A stretch of DNA of 64,000 nucleotides, taken from NCBI GenBank assembly GCA_963989245.1, contig OZ022342.1:54960817-55024816 (forward strand), written 5' to 3'. This document shows, piece after piece, positions 1 to 12,750 of this stretch. The stretch's first letter is position 1. The number at the start of each line of letters is the position of its first letter. Under the pieces are notes generated by a model. That model saw nothing but the letters and a program-made list of their open reading frames with translations. It had not been told where the DNA came from and ran no database searches. The stretch comes from Nansenia antarctica. Taxonomy: Eukaryota > Chordata > Actinopteri > Argentiniformes > Microstomatidae. The translations under genes and the position numbers were made by a program.

Positions 1-46
1 GACAGAGGGGAGAGGAGAGGAGAGGAGAGGAGAAGAAATAAAGATA

Positions 47-298
47 TTATCTAGGGATCTTGCTTAGCAATCTTGGCTGAGGGCAATTTCTGGAAGCATT
101 TGGGAGCAATTGAGTCCCCTCACGGCAGCAGGCCTTGTAGGCAGCAGTAAAGGGCACTTGTATATTCATGTAGTGTTCAGACTCTCCACTAGTGATGCCG
201 GGCACATCGTCCTGTGGTCTGCTGTGTTCCTGTGTGACTTGATCTGAGTCAGAACTGTAACTTGGAGAGATTAACTCTTCAGTGGTTCGACATCCCAC
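47..298 (-). other. Short open frame of unknown nature, possible terminal exon
   Basis: An 83-codon open frame on the minus strand, divergent from thbs4. It contains the residues HYMNI, which resemble a tyrosine-based SH2-binding motif, and is rich in Ser, Asp and Gln. Upstream of its ATG the minus strand reads CTTAGAG, so it could be the tail of a terminal exon entered at an AG. I do not recognise a family, and the frame is short enough to be chance. No poly(A) signal is seen on the minus strand before the window edge. Confidence 0.15.
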
Positions 299-383
299 TC
301 TCTAAGCACCACTCTGTACCTTCATCGTTATTATACAAACATCTTCATCACCATCAATATTCTGGCCGTTTCACAAGTCACGT

Positions 384-526
384 GGTCCGCTGTGGCTCAG
401 TTGGTAGAGCATTGCGCTAATAATGCTTAGGTTGTGGGTTCGATTCCCGCTGGGACCATATTCTGAAAAATGGATGCACTCACTGCAATGAAAGTCGCTT
501 TGGATAAAAGTGTCAGCTAAATGGCA
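384..526 (+). repeat. tRNA-Ile-like SINE
   Basis: The 5' part (about 384-457) has the layout of a tRNA: a GGTCC/GGACC acceptor-stem match, an A-box-like TGGCTCAGTTGGTAGAG, an anticodon-loop segment GCTAATAATGC like tRNA-Ile(AAU), and a B box GGTTCGATTCCC. It is followed by an unrelated body and by the tail AGTCGCTTTGGATAAAAG...GCTAAATGGCA. The tail shows it is a SINE, not a tRNA gene. The same tail occurs at the 3' end of the L2 fragment near 6100, consistent with L2 supplying the retrotransposition machinery. Confidence 0.75.
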
Positions 527-798
527 TAATATGATATATTAAGTCATGTCTCAAGGTTTTGTTTTGACCCAGCCAACAAACTCATCCTGATGATGCACTC
601 CATCCAGCCAAGTCTACTCCTAGCCTTCATAAGTGTTGACTTATAGTATCCCCTCCCCTCGGTACAGTGCATCAAAACGTCTGACTTGATAATCATCCCT
701 CTGTTCAGGTGTGATTGAGTGCAGAGTTTGCTGAGCTGCAGTTTGTAAATTCATCAGGCCATTACTCATGTGCTTTCTTTTCATTTTCCCCTGTGCAG
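527..798. other. thbs4: Upstream intron of thbs4, no gene seen
   Basis: About 270 bases between the SINE and the first visible thbs4 exon. They end in a usable splice acceptor (pyrimidine run then CTGTGCAG) directly before position 799, so this is intronic. The exon carrying the start codon and signal peptide must lie outside the window to the left; I found no candidate here. Confidence 0.6.
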
Positions 799-1061
799 TG
801 TACGACCTGCTCACATCACCGGACTGTCTGCCAGACCTTCTGCAGGGAGGCCTGGCCGGGCAGGCTGTCAACGAGGCCTTCATCCTCACCTCATTCAAGC
901 TGCAGCCTAAGACTGGAACCACCGTATTTGGCCTCTACAACCCCAGGGACAACAGCAAGTACTTTGAGTTCACAGTGCTGGGGAAAGTCAACAGAGGTAC
1001 ATAGAGGCTGATAGTACCCCACGTATTTAACCTATTACTATTTTTGTCTCTTCGTCTGTTC

Positions 1062-1097
<36 letters not shown>

Positions 1098-2827
1098 GCC
1101 TGTTTGCCTGTCTGTCTGTCTCTGTCTGCCTGCCTGCCTGTCTGTCTGCCTGTCTGCCTACTTGTCTGTCTGTCTGTCTGTCTGCCTACTTGTCTGTCTG
1201 TCTGCCTGCCTATCTGTCTCTCTGTCTGTCTGTCTGCATACTTGTCTGTCTGCCCTTCTCTTTTTGTTTTTAATCAGTAAATTCTCTCTCTCACTACATA
1301 CCTACGTACATTATTAATTTATTCAATTCAGTGACCCATTGACATACAGTACTCCTCATTACGTATCTCACATCCTCTCTCGCTCACCTCGTTCTCCCAC
1401 TTCCTCCTTCTCTCCCTCTCTCCCTCTCTCTTTCTCTCCCTCTCTCCTTCTCTCCCTCTCTCCCTCTCTCCCTCTCTCCTTCTATCATTCTCTCCCTCCT
1501 CCCCAGCTGTCCTGCGTTACCTGCGGAGTGACCGGCGGATGAGCTCGGTCACCTTCAACAACCTGCCTCTGGCCGACGGCGGGCGCCACCGCCTCCTGTT
1601 CCACCTGAAGGGGCTGCAGGGGGGTCCGGGGGGGGTGGAGCTGCATGTGGACTGCAGGTTGGTGGAGACGGTGCGGGACCTCCCTGCTGTGTTCCAGGGT
1701 CTACCGGCGGGGTACGGCCTGGTGGAGCTGAAAAACATGCAGGTCAAAGAGCAGGTGATGTCAGCGGCGTAACTAATGTACTGTATCTTCACCCAAAATC
1801 AAGGAAACCCAATCCTTGCCTAATCCTTAACCCTTTAAGCCTAGCCTTCCTCATTGGTTCCAGTCTGTTTCCGCTTTAGTCAACTTCTTTGTGTTTGTCA
1901 ACAACATAGGAGTTGGGTAGAGTAGAGACAGATCTATAGGCTGGCCAAAACCAAACTCTAGCCCCTGTTGTGATCTATCCCATAATAACAATGATCTCAT
2001 CCAATAACATGAAGATTGTTGGGCTCGTCTAATTCCTACAGGACGAGCTGCAGGAACTCAAACTGGTGGTCGGAGACACTTTTGAAAACGTGGCCTCTTT
2101 ACAAGACTGCCACCAGCAGAGAGACTCAGTGCAGACTCTAGGTAACCAACCAACTTGTTTACCTGTTGCTATGTCACCCAACTGCTGATCATGACAACAA
2201 TGCAATGGTATCCAAAACAATGCTCAATGTTTAACACAGACTTGACTTGAATGCAGCTCTTGGCAAGCATCTACAGAACCCTTTAGATTCTAATGCTGCT
2301 CTCTCATGCAGGGCTTAACACAAAGCAGCTGTCAAATCAAATGCTTGAGCTGACCAAGGTGATAAACGAATTGAAAGATGTCCTGATTCAGCAGGTAACT
2401 AGTCAACTCTAATTCCCACGAGACCAGTTCAACTCCACCTCCTGACTGGTACACTCCAAATAAAACATGTTTTTGTTGCTTCCAATAGGTCAAAGAGACA
2501 TCTTTTCTCACAAACACAATCTCAGAGTGCCAGGCCTGTGGTAAGATTCACCATTTAATCCGGAATTATTTTTTATAAAGCTTGACATGTCTTTGAAAAA
2601 CAGGAAAACAGAAAAAATGTAATTATGGTCCTGTGGTGTATTTGAAGGACTGGGCGGATCAGAGATTGTTAAGCCAAAATGCGCACCGGGTGTCTGTTTC
2701 CGTGACGACATCTGTATTGAGACAGCAGACGGGGTGGAGTGTGGACCCTGTCCTGATGGGTACACAGGGGACGGCTTCAGCTGTGACGATGTGAATGAGG
2801 TAGGTGTGTGTGTGTGTGTGTGTGTGT

Positions 2828-2876
<49 letters not shown>

Positions 2877-2887
2877 TGTGTGCGTGT

Positions 2888-2922
<35 letters not shown>

Positions 2923-3554
2923 TGCGTGTGGGTGAGTGTGTGTGTGTGCGTGCGTGTGTGTGTGTGTGTGTGTATATAGGTCTTACCAGATCTTCTCTGT
3001 GTTTCTCTGCAGTGTCAATTTAACCCTTGCTTCCCTGGAGTGAAGTGTGTGAATACGGCCCCAGGGTTCCGTTGTGATGCCTGTCCTCTGGGCTACAGCG
3101 GAGTAGCAGTGGAGGGAGTGGGCGTGGTTTATGCGCAGAACAACAAACAGGTTGGTCAAATACTTTGAATTGTGTGTATTGTATTGTAAACTGCAATTCT
3201 GCCTTTTGGCTGCAAATGTGTACATTTTAATACACCATTCTGTACCATCAAGGCCCATATTGAAGGCCCAATAGGTGGGTACGATAACTAACTTACAGTA
3301 CTGCTATCTCATCATCATGGAAATGACTGAGCTGATTTTCATCTTTTAGATCTGTGATGACATTGACGAGTGCAAAGGACCTAACAGTGGGGGCTGCACA
3401 GACAATTCTGTCTGTTCCAACTCTATGGTAAGATAGAGCTAAAGATGAAGAAAGATGGGTAAAGATGAAGAGCGTCTGACTGCCTAGTAAAGTATATGTA
3501 CAGGATATGTATACGTATCATTTAGTGTTTAACTGATAGTAATTTACTGTGTAT

Positions 3555-3653
<99 letters not shown>

Positions 3654-3872
3654 GGCTCATACATCTGTGGGGGCTGTAAGACAGGCTTCGTTGGAGACCA
3701 GGTAAAGGGCTGTAAGCCAGAGAGGAGCTGTGGAAACAGTCTGACCAACCCCTGTGATGTCAACGCCGTGTGCAACATGGAGAGAGACGGCTCCGTCTCT
3801 TGTACGGTGAGATACCCGAAACACATTGCTTCTGAGAACACACAGACACACAGACACACACACAGACACACA

Positions 3873-3926
<54 letters not shown>

Positions 3927-4384
3927 AGCCTCTGAAGCGTTTCTCTCATTTTCTCAGTGTGGAATTGGATGGGCTGGTAATGGCTACCTCTGTGGGAAGG
4001 ACACAGACATTGATGGATACCCTGATGAGAAACTCAAGTGCAAGGATATCGAATGTAAAAAGGTAACCATGGTTACACAACTACACCACAGCCTCTGTGA
4101 TCTACCCCTGTCATGTTAAAGGAACTGTCTGGTTGTGTCGGAAGGGTAACTATTGAAAAACTATCTGTCGACAGGATAACTGTAAGTACGTTCCAAACTC
4201 GGGCCAAGAGGACGCTGACAAGGACAGTCTGGGAGATGCCTGTGATGAGGATGCTGATGGAGACGGTATCCTGAATGAACAGGTAGGTTCACTACACAGT
4301 ATATCTTTAAAAACATTATGTATACATACAGTACATATGCACACATGCCCACATACACACACGCACACACACACACACAGAGAC

Positions 4385-4423
<39 letters not shown>

Positions 4424-7400
4424 TGTGTACCGTCACCTCTGTGTGTGTGTGTGTGTGTATCATGACCTCTGTGTGTGTGTGTGTGTGTGTGTGTCTGTCT
4501 GTGTGTGTGTGTGTGTATGACCTCTGTTTTCCCTCTGTCAGGACAACTGCTGGCTGAAGCCTAACGTGGACCAGAGGAACAGTGACAAGGACAGTCACGG
4601 TGACGCGTGTGACAACTGTCGTATGGTGGAGAACCCAGACCAAAGGGACACCGACAGCGATGGCAAAGGAGACTCCTGTGACGACGACATGGACGGAGAC
4701 GGTAGAGACACACACATCACTTCACCTGACCCTAACACTGGATAACAGTGCCAAAAGTATCACTGATGTTTTTCTTTTCGCTTCTGTTTTATTTTAAAAT
4801 ATAGCATGTAAAAAAGGTAGGCACTATAAGCTATTTGCTTCAGCCTACACTTTTTCAGTATTTTTTTCCCCTTTTTTTTCTTGTAATTATTATATATATA
4901 TATAATTATATATATATTATAATTACTTATTAATACTGTATGTATTTTCTCTATGACTGAAATAAACTTCTACTACTACTGTACTATCTCTACCATCAAC
5001 ATCATCAACATCTCTACCTCTATCTCTACCTCTCCACTGGAGTACCCCAGGGTTCTGTCCTAGGGCCCCTACTCTTCTCCCTCTACACCAAGTCTCTTGG
5101 CTCGGTAATCTCTTCACATGGGCTCTCCTACCACAGCTACGCAGACGACACTCAACTCTTCCTGTCCTTCCCCCCGTCTGATGTACACGTGGCAACCCGT
5201 ATCTCAGCATGTCTCGCTGACATTTCAACTTGGATGGCTGACCACCATCTCAAGCTCAATCTTAACAAGACCGAGCTCCTCTTCATTCCCGGGAAAGCCT
5301 GCCCTCTCCAAGATTCTCCATCACAGTGGAGAACTCTACTGTAACCCCCTCCCTGACAGCCAAGAACCTTGGAGTGATCCTGGATAACCGACTTTCCTGT
5401 GCGGAGAACATTGCAGCAACGGCTCGCTCCTGCAGATTCTTCCTACAACATCAGAAGGATACGACCATTCCTTACCAGAGAGGCAGCGCAACTCTTGACC
5501 CAGGCACTGGTCATCTCCCGCCTGGATTACTGCAATGTACTCCTGGCTGGGCTCCCCGCTTCAGCCATTAGACCTCTGCAGCTCATCCAGAACGCTGCTG
5601 CCCGGCTGGTATTCAACCTCCCCAAATACTCGCATGTCACCCCTCTCCTTCGCACCCTGCACTGGCTCCCAATAGCAGCTCGCATCAGATTCAAGACCCT
5701 GGTGCTTGCATACCAGGCAGCTAAAAGGACAGCCCCTGCCTACCTGAAGGAAATGGTAACCCCCCAAACCCCTGCCCGCTCACTCCGCTCCTCCACCTCG
5801 GCTGGCCGACTGGCCCCACCTCCTCTACACAGCAGTCGGGCTGCCCGATCACGTCTCTTCACAACACTGGCTCCCCGCTGGTGGAATGAGCTTCCCACGG
5901 CTGTCAGAACGGCAGAGTCACTACCCATCTTCCGTCGTAGACTGAAGACCCATCTCTTCAGGTTACATCTTAACTGCTCCTCCTGAGACATCTTCTGACC
6001 CTCACCACTACGTCTCCTAAAGACACCCGCTTTCCCCTCTACTCTTCCTGCAACGAATGGTGGATTGCTGATTCACATGCTTAGTATTCAAATGTATTGA
6101 TTGTAAGTCGCTTTGGAATAAGGCGTCTGCTAAATGCCAAAAATGTAAATGTAAATGTAAACATCAACTCTCAAGCTAACGTAAACAAAAGCCTTGGTTG
6201 TCGCTACTGTAGATGACTAGGGTTTTTATAGAATTCATCTTTACCTCAGGCGGCTTGACCTTTATTCAATTACAGTTCTGTTGCTTCTCTGAAAGAGCTT
6301 CTTCTACTAATGGGAAATCTCGTCCGTAGTCTACTGTAATTACAATTCACTTACATTACCAACACAACAGTGCATCCATGTGGCTCAGATAGTGAACTAC
6401 AAGTGAGTAGAAACAGCATTATACAATAAGTTCAATCCTATCAATGAGTGTTAATTCAGCATCATTGGTTAAGAAATACAAATCACTTCTAAACCATTTT
6501 GACATTTGCTATAGGCTAACTAACATTTTACTTATACACTTTCACAAGTACTTATCCCACCATGGAGATCTGCAGACCATAGAAGGAGAACAGCGCTCCA
6601 GTGTTGGCTGAACATGAGAGCGTCTGGAAGCACAGACATGGATTTCTCACACTGCTGGGACTGAGACAGGTTGTACGGGTGACCTCAAACGTTGTCTTTT
6701 GATTGGTTGCCAGGTTTGAAGAATTTCCTGGATAACTGCCAGCAGGTCATCAATAGGGACCAGTTGGACCGGGATGGAGACGGAGTGGGAGATGCCTGTG
6801 ACAGCTGCCCTGATATACCAAATCCTAACCAGGTCAGACCACGGGAGAGCTCTGAGACCAGACCCACTCCACTTCCTTTTCTCTTTTTTTATTTTTTATT
6901 TTATATCTTTTTAGGGCATTTCTGCTTTATTGGGATAGAGAGAGTAGAGATTGACAGGAAGGATGGGTGAGAGAGAGGAGGGATGACATGCAGGATAGGT
7001 CAATGGCTGGAATCGATATATGTACAGTATATAGGAGAGGATATGGACTTGTTAGATGGGCTACAGTGTTGTAATGTGTGATAACCAAACATGTGTTGTG
7101 ATTGCAGTCTGACATCGATAATGACCTCGTTGGAGATTCTTGTGACACAAACCAAGACAGGTGAAAAGGAAATATTTATTTCTGACTGATTTAATCAATC
7201 AAGTATATTTCTCAGAGCATTTAAACTTTGATGAAAAAATATGGATATGTGAGGTGATCTGACCCGGTCTTTCCTGATACCCTCTGTGTGTCATATCTCA
7301 TGTAGTGATGGTGATGGCCACCAGGACTCCAAGGACAACTGCCCCCTGGTGATTAACAGCTCTCAGCTGGACTCGGACAAAGACGGTCTGGGTGACGAGT

Positions 7401-9376
7401 GTGACGACGACGATGACAACGATGGCATCCCTGACTTCCTGCCACCTGGACCAGACAACTGCCGACTAGTGCCCAACCCCAATCAGATGGATGACAACAG
7501 TCAGTCAATATCATGGCTATGATACAGTAAAACAGACAATACTTTTATCCAATCGGGACTCACTGAGTGAGGAGAATTCTGCCTGAAACTCAGCGACACA
7601 GAGCAAATAAAAGCACATTCATTTTACAGTCATTGAGTCATTATAACCTTCTATTTGAGCTGTGTTTCTGATCAGCTTGGTCATGTCCGTCTTTCTGCTG
7701 GCCCACAGATGATGGTGTTGGCGATGTGTGTGAGTCCGACTTTGACCAGGACAAGGTGATAGACAGGATCGACAACTGCCCTGAGAATGCAGAGGTCACG
7801 CTGACAGACTTCAGGGCCTACCAGACAGTGGTGCTGGACCCTGAGGGCGACGCCCAGATCGACCCCAACTGGGTGGTCCTAAACCAGGTAAGATCATCAT
7901 TTACAAAATGTGTACAAAATGATGGAATAATAAACTGTGGATGCATCTATCAAAGCACAGATGCTATAAGTGTCTCCTCGTCTCTGTCCTAGGGAATGGA
8001 GATTGTGCAGACCATGAACAGTGACCCAGGACTTGCTGTTGGTAGGAAAAGCCTTCCTACATTCATTATTGACTTCCGTTGTCTGTCTCAAAACAAAAAG
8101 TAGTTGAAGACCTACATGTTAAAGGCCTTCGCTGTGTTTCCTAGGTTACACTGCGTTCAGTGGGGTGGACTTCGAGGGGACGTTCCACGTGAACACAGTG
8201 ACTGACGACGACTATGCTGGCTTCATCTTCGGCTACCAGGACTCCTCTTCCTTCTACGTGGTGATGTGGAAGCAGACGGAGCAGACCTACTGGCAGGCCA
8301 CACCCTTCAGAGCCGTGGCTGAACCGGGCATCCAGCTCAAGGTGAAGTGGACCACGCCCGTCTGAACATTAGGGTGTCTGAACACCCTGGTTTTGGGGTG
8401 CCCGTCTGAACACCCTGGTTCTATGAAGGAGAAAACGAGACATCACCAACGTTTGGAGGATACGCCTTCCTTTGGCGGTTCACTCCTTGACTGCATGCCT
8501 ACAAGATGGTGACACTAAGTGAATAAAGGAGAACTACTAGCTCAAAACTAGAACCCTTCTCTACTTTAACCATCTGTCCTTAAAACACAATTAACAAACC
8601 ACCATAATCATTTACCATGAATGAATAGGAAAATCTTATGATCATCTACTTGTCACTGAAGCTGCTCTAAATCAAGCATGGTCTAACCGTAAATAAACAC
8701 ATCAATTAATTTTTGGGGTTTCAAATGTGGATTCAAACTTATTAAAGAGTCATCCTGACCTAAATTGTTCCACACACCCTCCACCTCTCTGCATTTCTCA
8801 CTCTTTCCTCTCTTCCTGCCCCTCCCCCTGCCCCTCCCCCTGCCACCCCAGGCTGTGAAGTCTCAGTCTGGTCCAGGTGAGCACCTGAGGAACTCCCTGT
8901 GGCACACAGGTGACACCAACGACCAGGTGCGTCTGCTGTGGAAGGACCCACGGAACGTCGGCTGGAAGGACAAGGTGTCCTACCGCTGGTACCTGCAGCA
9001 CCGCCCGCAGGTCGGCTACATCCGGTGAGTCAGCCCACGCACAACGTGTGTGTGTGTGTGTGTATTCTATATTAATTCTGTTTAGGGATGTATTGCATGT
9101 TTATCTGAGTGTGATGTTGTCTCTGCATCCATCTCTGCAAGCCAATGACTACTGTCTGTTGTTTTTGCGCAGGGCACGATTCTATGAAGGGACACAGTTG
9201 GTGGCTGATTCTGGTGTGACCATTGACACCACTATGAGAGGAGGACGACTGGGTGTCTTCTGTTTCTCTCAGGAAAACATTATCTGGTCCAACTTAAAGT
9301 ACCGCTGCAATGGTAAGTCATGGCTTATATATGTAAACTATAATTTGTGTCAATACTCAAATAATTAGACACACAT

Positions 9377-9417
<41 letters not shown>

Positions 9418-9551
9418 AACACACACACACACACACACACACACAGATTTAGATAAATTATTTCGATCTAAACATACCAATGACCTCCATAGATACCATC
9501 CCTGAGGATTTCCAGGAGTTCAGCAACCAGCATGGCGGAGACTCACTCTAA
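799..9551 (+). CDS. thbs4: Thrombospondin-4, partial at the 5' end
   Basis: Secreted, calcium-binding matrix glycoprotein of the pentameric thrombospondin group. I read 21 coding exons: 799-996, 1507-1754, 2042-2141, 2312-2394, 2489-2540, 2648-2799, 3013-3150, 3350-3427, 3654-3806, 3958-4062, 4175-4282, 4542-4701, 6714-6832, 7108-7160, 7306-7499, 7709-7887, 7993-8041, 8145-8341, 8852-9024, 9173-9312, 9493-9551. All phases agree and give 911 residues; only the signal-peptide exon is missing. Domain order: laminin-G-like N domain (to 1754), coiled coil ending in ECQACG, whose cysteines link the pentamer (2042-2540), EGF-like repeats (2648-4000), Asp-rich type 3 repeats such as DSDKDGLGDECD (4000-7890), and the lectin-like C domain. 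FGLYNPRDNSKYFEFTV and KETSFLTNTISECQACG match THBS4 rather than THBS3 as I know them. The protein ends in DTIPEDFQEF plus a short tail. Whether it is the a or b fish copy cannot be told. Confidence 0.93.
1050..1262. repeat. (TCTG)n-rich microsatellite in thbs4 intron
   Basis: Imperfect tandem TCTG/CCTG units running about 210 bases between thbs4 exons. A second pyrimidine tract of CTCTCCCT units at about 1404-1500 leads directly into the next splice acceptor. The open frames they create are low-complexity artefacts. Confidence 0.9.
2803..2978. repeat. (GT)n microsatellite
   Basis: A nearly pure GT tract with occasional C interruptions, starting a few bases after a thbs4 splice donor (GTAGGT at 2800). 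Confidence 0.95.
3560..3653. repeat. (GT)n microsatellite at a splice acceptor
   Basis: A pure GT tract that runs straight into the acceptor TAG of the thbs4 exon starting at 3654. The usual pyrimidine tract is replaced by alternating GT. Confidence 0.95.
3839..3925. repeat. (CA)n microsatellite
   Basis: CACA/CAGACA tract in the next thbs4 intron, on the opposite purine/pyrimidine strand to the GT tract at 3560. Confidence 0.95.
4345..4519. repeat. Compound (CA)n/(GT)n inverted microsatellite
   Basis: A CA run followed by several GT blocks separated by the phrase ACCTCTGTGTG. The CA and GT halves are mutually complementary and could fold back. Confidence 0.9.
5030..6165 (+). mobile_element. 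5'-truncated L2-type LINE in thbs4 intron
   Basis: Reverse-transcriptase sequence beginning near the motif GVPQGSVLGP and including the catalytic SYADDTQLF box, followed by the conserved C-terminal part (SRLDYCNVLLAGLP, LHWLPIAARI, WWNELP) ending with a stop at about 5986. Reading requires frame changes near 5330 and 5450, so the copy is dead. The 3' end carries GTAAGTCGCTTTGGAATAAGG...GCTAAATGCC and a short repeat tail of AAATGTAAATG units. It lies in the 2 kb intron that interrupts the type 3 repeats of thbs4. Confidence 0.88.
6166..6713. other. Rest of thbs4 intron, nothing recognised
   Basis: About 550 bases of ordinary AT-rich intron between the L2 copy and the exon at 6714. No coding or RNA feature seen. 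Confidence 0.5.
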
Positions 9552-9784
9552 TCCTACAGAGGGACCTGAGAAAGATGAGACTAAAAGAGGGACAGTTTCT
9601 ACACACGTTTATGTGGTGTATTTGGTGTGTGTGTATACATACACAATGTTTGTACTGTACTGTGTGTGGTCTGTGTTTCCATGATGTACATCCTCCCTGC
9701 CCCCCGAAATGTTGTCTTCCTATGTAATCAGTCTCTTCTGACTGAAGTAGAATGGAATAAGATGTCGATGATAGATAGGAAGTC

Positions 9785-9790
9785 AATAAA
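9785..9790 (+). terminator. thbs4: Poly(A) signal of thbs4
   Basis: AATAAA about 235 bases after the thbs4 stop codon, with no earlier canonical hexamer after the stop. Probable end of the thbs4 transcript. Confidence 0.6.
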
Positions 9791-10500
9791 TATGATGATT
9801 TCATAGCATTTCATACATATCAAGTTCCTTTACGTTTCATTCCGTTTTTGAACTCATCTTGCATTGTCATCCACATACAGTGTCGACCATCATATAAGCT
9901 TAATTTTTTTCTGCCAGAACGTTTATAATCAGTGAGATCCCTCACTCTGAACAGTGTCTCAACACACAGTCAGTGAGAGAGGAATGTTAGATTCTCTGGA
10001 CTTGGTCCTCCTCACTCTGACCCCAGCTATAACAACAAGACCAGTCCTGATCATGTGCTTTTTAATCACTGATTATCACAGTATTGGACCTGGCTTTGGG
10101 CTGGAAGCAATTGGAGACTCAAGACTGTTGCTTGAATTCTGAAACGATTCCAAAAACAATGTACTCCTCTGCCTGGGTTTTGGTCTAGATGTACATAAGT
10201 GATTGAGAGAGCTCAAGTTCAAGCCCCTGTTGATTCTTTTATAATGTGTAATGTTATCAACTGGAGAATTTAAAATAAAAATGTTATAAGAGGTGGTGGT
10301 GCATTGTTGTTTTTCTTGATTATCAGCAAGAACAAAGTTCACATCTTTCTCAAGACTTTCACTGGCCAAACGTTCAGGTCAATAGGCCGCAGAAATGTGA
10401 CCATGTATCATATTTAGTGCCTTTTCATCAAACAAAGAAAATAACGCCATTAACCTGAATATGACTGAAGCTGCCCTGATCCATGTGTATTCACATCTCA
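9791..10500. other. Intergenic, nothing recognised
   Basis: About 700 bases of non-coding sequence downstream of thbs4. No gene, tRNA or clear repeat end was found. Confidence 0.5.
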
Positions 10501-11100
10501 GATCCGGCCGACATCCAGGGTTTGGACCCAGCTTTTGATTGGGATGAAGTCTGGTCCAACATACTGATAGCCTCCAGGAATCCTGACCACTAGCAAATAC
10601 ATTACAATTTCACACATAGAGTTTACTTAACACCCAAGAAGCTCTGTTTAATGAAAATAATTCCTAACCCAACTTGCACCCTGTGCGCTACTAAGGCTTA
10701 TGGCACTTACATACACATGGTCTGGGAGTGTCCTCCAGTGGCCAGTTTTGGGGAGATGGTGGTCTCTAACCTCTCTGAGATGTCTGAGACTAATGTGGCT
10801 TATTCACCCAGTGCACTTATCCTAAACGACCTATCCAATCTGGGCTTGCCTCTGATCAAAATGCGAGGGGTATTAGCCGGGCTTACAGCAGCGAAAAAAC
10901 AAATTGCTACAAGCTGGAAGCCTCCCAATTCCCTCTCCCGTAGAGTCTGGGTTCTAACGTACCTAGATATAGTGTACCTAGAACTTTCGGCAGCCTGGGT
11001 GCACAGGGCGAAAGAGTCAACATTAGTGATGTGGAATTAGATCTCGTTAAGCCTCAAAAGTCTGAATAATCGCCTGATGGGGTGGATGGCCTGGATCCCA
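10501..11100 (+). mobile_element. L1-type LINE ORF2 C-terminal fragment
   Basis: The open stretch 10651-11040 has the pattern typical of the C terminus of L1-class ORF2: a CTLC...GTYIHMVWECP zinc-knuckle-like block followed by a WVLTYLDIVYLELSAAW segment. There is no reverse transcriptase upstream, so this is a 5'-truncated copy. Similar coding flavour extends some 100 bases upstream in interrupted frames. The boundaries are approximate. Confidence 0.7.
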
Positions 11101-11303
11101 GTGGGGGAGGGGGGAGGAGAGCCGTCAGTTTTCGCTTTTGGTTTTTAGTGTGTGGGGATAGGGTTAAAGTGTGGTTTAAGAGGGAAACACTCACCGCCAC
11201 CATCAACACAGCCGCAGTTGGCAATCAGAGGTGATTTAGAACATTTCCGGATTCTGATCCCTGATTATCAGCTACTGGGCATTCATTAGTTCAGAGATTC
11301 TGA

Positions 11304-11324
11304 GGGTTAGGGTTAGGGTTAGGG
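11304..11324 (+). repeat. Interstitial telomere-type repeat
   Basis: Three and a half units of the vertebrate telomere hexamer (GGGTTA) in a row. Short tracts like this occur by chance or by break repair and do not mean a chromosome end. Confidence 0.9.
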
Positions 11325-11561
11325 TTTCTGTGTTACTGGTCTGTTTTTCCTTTGAACAAATCTCCAGTGGATATGAACAAGGTCTTTCCTATGGTTCAAT
11401 GCTCAAATAGGTGAGATTAAGAATACTGAATGAACCTTTGAATGTTACACATGAATAACTGTAACTATTTCACCTCTATAAAGGGTGTGTGTGTGTGTGT
11501 CCTATAGTTGTGCAACTAATGAATCCATTGCTCTACTATGCCCATTATGTTCAGAATGACC

Positions 11562-12330
<769 letters not shown>

Positions 12331-12332
12331 AT

Positions 12333-12750
12333 CTAGCTTTCCTCCGAAAAGGCATTTTCTTGATGGATAAGCTCATGAGAAAACCAGGGGTTATAGCGGT
12401 TCTTGCTCCGAAATCTTCTCAGTGGGGCTGCATGTTTATCAAGGATCCGGCTAAATGTATTCTTGAAATAAGAGCAGGCATCATCAATGGAGGGGATGAG
12501 GTTAATTCTGTCCCAATTCACACCTGCAATGTCTTGTAGAAAGGCCTGCATATCAAACTTCTTCAGAGAATGTTTGGTCACAATCACTGGTGGGTGTTTG
12601 CAATGTGCATGCAATGGCACAGTGATCACTCAGATCTTCACTGAAGACTCCAGAATGATAATTAGATAGAGTGTTAGTAAGGATGATGTCAATTAGTGTG
12701 GCAGATGAGGGAGATTTCAGACTGTGTCTAGTAGGCTTGGATATCATTTG
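12333..12750 (-). mobile_element. LINE endonuclease-region remnant
   Basis: Two overlapping minus-strand frames join into the end of a LINE apurinic-type endonuclease: LIDIILTN, then FSEDLSDHCAI carrying the conserved SDH triad, then a linker rich in charged residues (NPWFSHELIH) that usually precedes the reverse transcriptase. A frameshift near 12600 separates the halves. No reverse transcriptase follows on the minus strand, so this is a short dead fragment. Confidence 0.72.

Noticed and set aside
384..457. A tRNA-Ile gene
   Set aside because: The tRNA-like part is followed by a body and an L2-type tail, and the acceptor and anticodon stems are imperfect. It is a SINE head.
1044..1280. Cys/Leu/Val-rich protein in the TCTG tract
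   Set aside because: Pure microsatellite translation. The same applies to the Cys-Val and Thr-His frames at 2734-3023, 3518-3949, 3826-4119, 4150-4715 and 11489-11728.
5399..5986. A host gene of 195 residues
   Set aside because: It is the C-terminal part of an L2 reverse transcriptase; the second copy at 19141-19524 has the same wording.
8165..8365. A thbs4 end at the stop codon after 8341
   Set aside because: The donor AAG/GTGAAG at 8342 and later in-phase exons continue the conserved C-terminal domain to 9551.
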